Shown here piece by piece: positions 57,061 to 64,000 of a stretch of 64,000 nucleotides of DNA (the first letter of the stretch is position 1; each line of letters starts with the position of its first letter). A program made the translations under genes and the position numbers. The notes beneath the pieces were generated by a model. That model saw only the letters and a program-made list of their open reading frames with translations. It was not told the origin of the DNA and made no database searches. The stretch comes from Siphonodentalium dalli (lineage: Eukaryota; Mollusca; Scaphopoda; Gadilida; Siphonodentaliidae): the NCBI GenBank assembly GCA_032622095.1, contig CP136069.1:153315043-153379042 (forward strand), written 5' to 3'.

Positions 57061-57434
57061 TTAAAGTGATGTGAAACACTCCGGTTGGGTGCACAAATAG
57101 AAATGGAGAACAATCTTGCTCAAAGTATAATTTTTTGTGAATATTAATCCAAATTTACAACAGACACCGTCTTATATATATATATTAAACGCATTGAGTA
57201 TCGATGGCGAAATCATTTGCGTTAGTTTATCGCCGATTGTTGCGTCCCGAATTGAGATATAAATATTTACAATTGAGCGTAGTTCAGACGGTGTTTTCTA
57301 TGGAGTTGTATGGTCGATTTCTTTTGAGATTTTGGGTGATGTTAGTAGAATGCTACATTCCCCCAGTTGGCATAGCGCCTGAGTACTAATTTATCAGTTG
57401 CACGCACCCGAACAAGTCCATAATATGTCTTTAA
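57061..57434 (-). mobile_element. TTAA-flanked MITE, family D, copy 2 (inverted)
   Basis: TTAAAGTGATGTGAAACACT at the left and GTCCATAATATGTCTTTAA at the right, the reverse orientation of copy 1. The frames inside are artefacts. Confidence 0.88.
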
Positions 57435-57452
57435 TAAAAGACAATTGTTTGG

Positions 57453-57453
<1 letters not shown>

Positions 57454-57505
<52 letters not shown>
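57454..57505. repeat. (GT)n microsatellite
   Basis: 26 uninterrupted GT units. The poly-Val-Cys frame across it is an artefact. Confidence 0.98.
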
Positions 57506-57506
<1 letters not shown>

Positions 57507-57715
57507 CTGCATGCAACTCTGTCACGATTTTAGAAATATATCACCCTCATGAACGATTGCACCCAAATTTTGACATGTCTTGTGGAACATCTTGGAATAC
57601 AACACGCAAAAGTCCAATTGGTATAAGACGACCTGAGATATATATAACGCGTTTCCCAAAGGTTTATCAAGGCGATATTTTCGCTGATCTAGTGCGTTTC
57701 TCCGAAGACGAATGA
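57506..57715 (+). other. Unrecognised open frame after the microsatellite
   Basis: The frame continues for about 68 codons beyond the repeat, with IRRPEIYITRFPKVYQGDIF and a DLVRFSEDE end. Composition is protein-like, but no family is recognised and no splice context is clear. A decayed exon or chance are both possible. Confidence 0.18.
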
Positions 57716-58112
57716 GCTTTCAGTGGTGTGTCATTATAACACACCAAGGTCAAATTCCGGACTAACTTTGCCGGATTTCTTTATATCGCTATCACCGTTG
57801 CAGGGTAGTGGTCTACTATTAGGTGGGGTCGATAATACAAATACCCATCAATTGATATATGGTCAATAAAAAATGTTTAAAAAGTGAGATGCCCATACCA
57901 GAAGAAATGTTGTATAACACATTGTAAAATAGTGAGAAAAATGCTGAAATGTTGAAAAAAAAGGCATTGTTAGTGTTATCAGGTCTAACAAATGCCTCTA
58001 TAACTATAACGTTATATATGACTATTATAGTTAAATGTGACTATTGGTGATGAATGAAACTGATGAAAGACAATCATTTTTAAAGAGCAAGAGTCTGGTA
58101 TGGATACTCATA
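57716..58112. other. No recognised feature
   Basis: Nothing supportable was seen. Confidence 0.4.
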
Positions 58113-58486
58113 TTAAAGACATATTATGGACTAGTTCGAGTGCGATAAACTTATAAGTTAGTACTCAGGCCTATACCACCTTGGTAATGTATCATTCTAC
58201 TAAGATCACCGAAAAATTCAAATGAATCGACCATACCACTCCATAGAAAACATCATCTGAACTACGCTCAATTGTAAATATTTACACCTCAATTCGGGAC
58301 GCAACAATCGGCGATAAACTAACGAAAACGATTTCGCCATTTAGAGTCATTGCACTTGATTAATATATAAGAATGACGGCGTGTGTTGTCAATTTGGATT
58401 AATATTCGTAAAACATAACTACTTTGAGCAAGATTATTCTCCATATCTATTTGATCACCCTACCGGAGTGTTTCACATCTCTTTAA
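58113..58486 (+). mobile_element. TTAA-flanked MITE, family D, copy 3
   Basis: TTAAAGACATATTATGGAC at the left; GGAGTGTTTCACATCTCTTTAA at the right. Same orientation as copy 1, somewhat more diverged inside. Confidence 0.88.
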
Positions 58487-58499
58487 GTGAATATTATGT

Positions 58500-58787
58500 A
58501 TGCAGTTGTCATCCGCTCGAGAGCGGAACGTATCTCGAGGAGCGCAGCTCCGATGGAGACATTTCGTTTTCGAGCGAGTGACAAATCTCGATGTCTCCCG
58601 AGAAGAAGGGCAACAACTGTTTTGTTATCGAATAACTAAATGCGAATTCCGTGTCATTTTCATGCACGATGTTGTACTTCTCAGATATTCTGGTGCAACA
58701 GAAATTTCTACGGAAGTGGCCTCTAATGGCGTAGAATTACAACATCTTGTTTTGAGAGCTCATGGTAATTCACACATGCAATATTAA
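58500..58787 (+). other. Unrecognised open frame
   Basis: A 95-codon frame of mixed composition (NLDVSREEGQQLFCYRITKC, VVLLRYSGATEIS) right after a MITE. No family recognised. It could be an exon-like relic; confidence is low because another frame is also open over the first third. Confidence 0.2.
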
Positions 58788-58896
58788 TTGGAACAATATG
58801 CAATATTAATTGGAAAAATGTTGTTTTGGAATAGTCACACTTAACTATAATAGTTATAAATCGCATTTGCCAGACCTGGTTATAATAAACACAAGC

Positions 58897-59400
58897 CTGC
58901 AAATAGTGTGTCTGTCATTTGTAGAATGGGGTCCCTAGAGGGTGAATTTAGTGACGTAATCCCGCACGGTGGTCTAGTATCACCACATTCACCCTCTGGG
59001 AATCTCATTCTGCCTAAGCCTCAACTGCTATGGGAGACCTAGGATCAGATTGGATTTCTCCAGTTGAAGTTGGTGATGTTCACCCATTAGTCACCTCGAT
59101 TATCCATTTTATTTTCTGCAAATTAGGGGATATAGAAACGTCCCAGAAGGACCAATAACTAAAACAATGTTAATTTGAGACTATAGACACTTCCCTGAAG
59201 ATAAGATCTAAGCAGAATGGGGTGAATTTGGAGATGCTAGCAAACTGTGTGGGATAGCATTACTAAATTTCAACATATGTGGACCCCATTCTGCAAATGA
59301 CAGAAATTTAATTTGGGGATGCTATAGCCCACTGTGCGGGATAGCATTAGTTTACCCTCTGTGGACCTCATTCTGCAAATGAAAGACACACTATTTGCAG
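58897..59400. mobile_element. Foldback MITE, about 504 bp, with CTGCAAATAGTGTGTC ends
   Basis: CTGCAAATAGTGTGTCTGTC at the left pairs with the right end GACACACTATTTGCAG; the TIR extends about 40 bases through CATTTG(T/C)AGAATG(G/A)GGTCC. Inside, GAGGGTGAATTTAGTGACG and the inverted TTCACCCTCTGG form nested palindromes. The module is shared with 8886-8950. Confidence 0.8.
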
Positions 59401-60179
59401 ACTTGATACACAATTCCCACACAATGAGTATTAATATCTCACAGGGTCTGTTTGTGTTGCATAAGAAAATGTCACGACAAAAGTCCGCATAAGATCCGCT
59501 AGTAATCCGGAATACACATCACCCGCTAATCATTTACATGAATATAGCTCAACCAATCAGAATGCTGTATCCATGGTAACAGCATTAACGCACTCATCTT
59601 TCCGACGGAACGCGAACCTGCATGCCAAGTCGTTTATAAGTTATATCACAGAAAAAGGAAATATCAAATTTTGTCTCTGCACAAACGACAAGATTGAACT
59701 TGGTTGGATGATGTGCACATCTATTAGATAAACTCCGAAATAATCCGACCAATCATAGAGCATCCCGACAACATTACGTCATCTCTCTCGTTGACAAATC
59801 AGCGATCAATCTCACGCGTCATGTATGAAACACTGTTCATGATGAGTGAATCAAAGACTAGAATACTTGATGGCTTAGATCTGCTTCCTGCTGCCGGTGA
59901 GACGAATCATCTATATCCGGTTGGAAATTTTCAGCAGGGTCGAAAACGTCCTCCGAACCTGAAAAAATAAATGAACGGAGTTTATTGAACACCCATTGAT
60001 TAATTTTGCGAAATACCCAACGTTTCAAAATGTCCAATAAGACAATACTCTGGACAGTATATATATACAGCTCGGCAACGTACGCTCTTCACGACGACGT
60101 CAGCTGTAACGGAGGTTCTTCTCTTTTTCTTCTGGATACAGCTGTCGTCATTTACTGACCATTATGAGCCGTTGAGTGG
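59401..60179. other. No recognised feature
   Basis: Nothing supportable was seen. Confidence 0.4.
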
Positions 60180-60318
60180 ATTTTTTGGGGTATTTTTAAA
60201 CTATTAATAAAAGAGTATAGTTGTCGCATTAAAACATTTAAAACTATGTACAATTTTTTGGGGTATTTAAAAACTATTAATAAAAGAGTAGTTGTCGCAT
60301 TAAAACATTTAAAACAAT
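60180..60318 (+). repeat. Tandem duplication, about 70 bp
   Basis: TTTTTTGGGGTATTT(T)TAAA, CTATTAATAAAAGAGTA, GTTGTCGCATTAAAACATTT and ATGTACAAT occur twice in succession. Confidence 0.88.
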
Positions 60319-60329
60319 GTACAATCTCA

Positions 60330-60800
60330 GTTGTTTACTTGTTGTTGTGGCCGAGGAGGATAAGAGGCTTTAGAACCTCCGAATATAGTGTTGTCTTGAA
60401 GCCTTCTACATCCTCAGAAGATACAGAGTCTTGTGTTAATCTATTCCATTGAGTGACAGTTCGGCGGTAAAAAGAGTATTTGTAATTATCTGATGTTGTG
60501 CCTATCTGGATAAAGTTTGCTTTGTTTACAGAGTATCATGTGGTTTTGGATTTTGGGATGAGTACACTATTTGAATAAGAAAAGGCGAAATCGTTATTAA
60601 TTTTGTAAATCATGGTGAGTGTGGATTTAAGTCGCCTCTCTTATATGCTTTGCCAGTGAAGGTTGTCAAGCATCTCGGTGACTGAACTGGTGTTATGGAA
60701 TCTGTTTGAAACATATCTGACTGAGCGGCGTTGTACTTTTTGTCTATTTTGTCTATTTGTCCTTTGTGATGTGGGTGTATACTCCAATAAATCTATATTT
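60330..60800 (-). pseudogene. LINE ORF2 C-terminal fragment (CR1/jockey-like)
   Basis: The minus strand reads KVQRRSVRYVSNRFHNTSSV, then TEMLDNLHWQSI; a shifted frame continues RLKSTLTMIYKINNDFAF, KYSFYRRTVTQWNRL and VEGFKTTLYSEV. This order (IQRRAARxV...TSSVTxMLxxLxWxxL, then RxxxMYKIxN, then SFxxRTIxxWNxLP, then FKxxL) is that of the C-terminus of CR1/jockey-type LINEs. At least one frameshift and one stop. Confidence 0.85.
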
Positions 60801-60926
60801 TGTTCACTTATAAAATGAAGCAATATCGATCTAATTTTCAGTATACTGCTATACAACAAGCTACAGCCTTCGTTGTATGTGCGTTTGTGAGCAATACACA
60901 TGGAACGACACAGCATCGTGAACATG

Positions 60927-61310
60927 TTAAAGTGAAGTGAAACACTCCGGAAGGGTGATCAAATAGAAATGGAAACTACTCTTGATCAAAGTGGTTATTT
61001 TTAACGAATATTTATCCAAATTACAAAACTCATCGTCATTCTTATATATTAAGTAAATGCAATGAGTCTCGATGGTGAAATCATTTGGGTTAGTTTATCG
61101 CCCATTGTTGCGTCCGAAAAGAGATGTAAATATTTACAATTGAGCGTAGTTCAGACGATGTTTTCAATATATGGAGTGGTATGGTCGATTGCTTTGAGAC
61201 TTTCGGCGTTGTTAGTACATGTATAATGATACATTCCCCCAGTTGACATAGCACCTGCGAACTAATTTATCAGATTCACGCACCCGAACAAGTACATAAT
61301 ATTTCTTTAA
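60927..61310 (-). mobile_element. TTAA-flanked MITE, family D, copy 4 (inverted)
   Basis: TTAAAGTGAAGTGAAACACT at the left and GTACATAATATTTCTTTAA at the right. Collinear with copy 2. Confidence 0.88.
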
Positions 61311-61450
61311 CGTGAGTATGTGTGTGTGACATGGCATCGTCACTGCATGCAAAGTAAGTGCCATCGCACGCCAGTATGACACAAAACATACTACATGTAT
61401 ATAATTATATGTGTCTTGTAATGCCTAATTCAATAATGTTCTGTTGCCCT

Positions 61451-61929
61451 TATATGTGACCCGCCATATCAAATCCAGTCGTAAGTCGGGATTTTTTTTA
61501 CCCTGTGCCAATGCATTCTCTTATATATGCGAGTCGACCATAGATCGCCTCGCATATATAAGAGAATGCATTGGCCTAACAATTTTTTATCATTTTTTTT
61601 AAATAAATGTTTCTTACAATTTTTAGGACATAAAATAAAAAAAACATCCATTACCCTGCAGGGAGCCCCACACATATATAGAAGCATATAGAAGAGTGTC
61701 GTCTGCTCACGTTTGTCTGGGGCTCTGTATGGGTGAAATTATAAAATTGTTAAAGAATACAAGAAAAAATTATTAAAATTGTAAAAAATTGTTATGCCAA
61801 TACATTCTCTTATATGTGCGAGGCGACCTATGGTCGACTCGCATATATAAGAGAATGCATTGGCACAGGGTAAAAAAATCCCGACTTACGCAGACTTACG
61901 ACTGGATTGATATGGCGGGTCACATATAT
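61451..61929. mobile_element. Inverted-repeat element with two 69-bp hairpins and GTGACCCGCCAT ends
   Basis: TATATGTGACCCGCCATATC and the inverse GATATGGCGGGTCACATATA close the element. Further in, AAGTCGGGATTTTTTTTACC and its inverse follow, then one hairpin on each side (61507-61575 and 61796-61864). The termini are unlike the TTAA-CCC ends of the other hairpin carriers. The middle holds T-rich spacer sequence like that of subfamily 1. Confidence 0.8.
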
Positions 61930-63114
61930 GTACATATTTGTCGTTTCTATATATGCTCTCCAAATGTCATGGAGGTGAACAATAAACACAATACAAAATG
62001 AAGCAACATCGACCCAATTTTCAGTACACAACAAGCTAAAGACTTCGGTGTGTGTGCGTTTGTGTACAATAAATATGGAACCGTGATACAATTGCTATAT
62101 ATGGTCACAGCCATTTTCCGGCTATTTTGTTTTGTTTTCGCACAGAGGTGAAACAAACATTCTTTATTTCTACAATATTAGAAAAAGACTAACACGGAAC
62201 GCTCATTTTTTGTACCATGCAGTGCGCATGGCTGTTATTTGTTTACGACACAAACACCGTGATCAATTTTGTATTTTGTATGACTTTAGTGCGCCTTTCT
62301 GGTAACTATAACGCTCAAAGAAAGGCAGTTCCATGTATTTATCTACCTATTTCGATACCGGGAAAAATTCAAAACCGAATATTAGTAGGTGTATTTTGGA
62401 GCGTAAACCGCCATGTGGCTTTAAGTGCTCTGTCCGTTCAATGAATCAAATAGTTCCATGTTCATTTCTGAAAAGTTTAGGTATCGTTACACTATCAGAG
62501 GTTATTGGACAGACACGAACAGTGTTGTATTTAGACACTCTTTATGACAAAATTGAATATTGGATCATCGTAAATATGCTTTTGTTTTTGTTTGGTACTT
62601 TATTTGTCCAGACTCGCCGAGATCAAAGGTGTCTTCTTTTTTTTCTTCTTTTTTTTTGGTGTCTTGATGTCCAATGCTGCCAAAATTCCATTCCTATATG
62701 TTTCTATTAATCCGGAACAACATACATTTAGATGTACTTTTTGCGGCTTCTTTCCAATGAACATACCATGTTGCTTAAATTGCTGAATTTCTGTTAAAAT
62801 ACATAAAGCCATATTTTTTAAACTGAGAGTCAAATATAGGCAAAATGAGTTAAAAAATAATGGTGAAAACAGTATTTTTTTTAAACATTTGACATATTTT
62901 CAGGGATAGACCTGTTTTTGTTTTCACAACGCAGGTCAATATTCATATTTATGAAATTAAAAGGTCACAAATCAATGCGAAAATAGGCACATATCGGGTA
63001 ATGTGTTTTATAAAGCTGAGGCCCAAATCTGGCTGCTGAATGTTAAATACATGCAAGAATCTAGTTTTATGCTTGACAATAGTGTAGGGATGGATACCTT
63101 AAACTAAAAAATAT
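61930..63114. other. No supported gene
   Basis: A T-rich run is at 62635-62660. Overlapping frames on both strands at 62.2-62.8 kb lack recognisable domains. Confidence 0.4.
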
Positions 63115-63172
63115 ATACCAAACAACTACCTATACCAAACAACTACCTATACCAAACTACCTATACCAAACG
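63115..63172 (+). repeat. ACCAAACAACTACCTAT tandem repeat
   Basis: A 17-base unit repeated about three times with one 5-base deletion. Confidence 0.85.
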
Positions 63173-63202
63173 ATAACTGTCCGCACATGCATGATTGTGT
63201 AA

Positions 63203-63399
63203 GTGCATTTGCTATTTCCTAATACCACTCTGACGTTATCAAGAACATTGGAGAATTTCGGGAATTCGTTCTTAATATTTAAATTATATAATGGTCTGGG
63301 GGGATCGATACTAAAAATTCCTGCATACAACGTCAGGTTAAATACTTCTTCTTCTAGTTCGATATTATCCATATCCGCTTTCGTAAATTTACAATTTAA
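63203..63399 (-). other. Unrecognised open frame beside a MITE
   Basis: The minus-strand frame from the MITE boundary downward reads CKFTKADMDNIELEEEVFNL and NIKNEFPKFSNVLDNVRVVL. It is acidic and amphipathic, and more protein-like than most frames here. It starts at the TTAA where the MITE begins, so the longer frame through the MITE is artificial. No family recognised; possibly a decayed exon. Confidence 0.25.
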
Positions 63400-63659
63400 C
63401 CCTTCCGTAACAGGATCTTCCTGATATATTGCGGAAACCCTGTGCCAATGCATTCTCTTATATATGCGAGTCTCCCATATGGAGCCTCGCATATATAAAA
63501 GAATGCATTGGCCTAACAATATGTATCTTGACATTGTAAGCCAGTACATTCTCTTATATATACGAGGCTCACTATGGGAGACTTGTATAATATAAGAGAA
63601 TGCATTGGCACACGATTTTTAATGTTGCACCAGCGCGGCTCCCGTCACGAAATGGTTCG
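63396..63659. mobile_element. Hairpin-bearing piggyBac-like MITE, subfamily 2
   Basis: TTAA (63396-63399) plus CCCTTCCGTAACAGGA at the left; GGCTCCCGTCACGAAATGG plus TTCG at the right. Hairpins are at 63444-63512 (loop TCTCCCATATGGAGCC) and 63540-63609. Confidence 0.75.
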
Positions 63660-64000
63660 ATATTACCCCATATCCACATTCACAGAATCACAATTTAATA
63701 CTATAAAATAGTCGATTATAACTAGTTCTTTTTAAAGATTCGTGCATCGCTTGGAATCAAGATGTCACGTAATGCTTCGCGATAAGAGAGATTCGGTGTC
63801 TTGCTATACAAGAAATGTGCAGATCAATACGCAAGAAGGCCACTCGAAGTTGTTGCCCTAATCAACAACGTCAAAGCCATTCCAAAATGGATGCGACGTG
63901 TTCTATGGTAAGGGTACTCGATTTACAAAACGTCAAATTCCCGTCACTTCAGATTGATTTCAACGAGTTTTCGCGAGAAGAGGATATCGACCAGCTATAG
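63660..64000. other. No supported gene at window end
   Basis: A 61-codon plus frame ends exactly at the last base. It has no recognisable domain and is not called. Confidence 0.35.

Noticed and set aside
57398..57505. Start of a 105-codon frame with a poly-Val-Cys run
   Set aside because: It reads through the (GT)n microsatellite; only the part after it is mentioned, as unrecognised.
61469..62091. Frames containing ILLYMRG...RIYKRMHW, also seen near 48.1, 51.9 and 63.5 kb
   Set aside because: This peptide is just a translation of the 69-bp palindrome, which is why it appears on both strands at many loci.

Overview
The window is eukaryotic, intergenic-type DNA. By eye it is AT-rich. It has no operons, ribosome binding sites or dense coding, and it is packed with decayed metazoan-type transposable elements. 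LINE C-terminal zinc-knuckle domains, a Ty3/gypsy pol, TTAA-flanked MITEs, a hAT-like element and GTCCGTCC-type repeats would all fit an invertebrate, probably a lophotrochozoan such as a mollusc. That placement is an inference, not a proof. I found no host gene that I can support; a few short open frames are flagged as unrecognised.

Layout. 0.3-1.2 kb: degenerate minisatellite. 1.64-6.54 kb: a giant foldback of about 4.9 kb whose outer arms are nearly identical and whose inner arms are diverged. 8.1-9.5 kb: possible Helitron 3' end, a perfect-looking hairpin, a tRNA-like SINE head and another foldback. 10.06-10.67 kb: hairpin-bearing MITE, followed by a 60-bp tandem repeat. 11.16-20.19 kb: a broken Ty3/gypsy LTR retrotransposon on the minus strand. 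Its LTRs contain a roughly 40-bp minisatellite, its primer site matches tRNA-Leu, and its gag-leader-primer-site block is duplicated. 21.35-22.31 kb: hAT-like non-autonomous element. 23.3-26.4 kb: minus-strand LINE with endonuclease, reverse transcriptase and a C-terminal zinc knuckle, broken by frameshifts and small deletions. 27-35 kb: foldbacks, TTAA MITEs, a LINE 3' fragment and palindromes. 34.9 and 37.25-37.9 kb: one satellite in opposite orientations. 35-62 kb: at least four TTAA-flanked MITE families, several 100-170 bp palindromes and three more LINE 3' relics.

The most distinctive signal is a near-perfect 69-bp palindrome (arms with CATTCTCTTATATATGCGAG). I find about 15 copies, mostly in pairs inside short TTAA-flanked elements with piggyBac-like CCC...GGG ends, around 10, 48-52, 61 and 63 kb. 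The same hairpins also sit inside an element with different terminal repeats (61.45-61.93 kb), and a half-hairpin has been amplified into a roughly 31-bp tandem array (51.33-51.50 kb). The genes here do not work together in any pathway. The autonomous elements are all dead copies, and the non-autonomous ones would have depended on transposases not encoded in this window.
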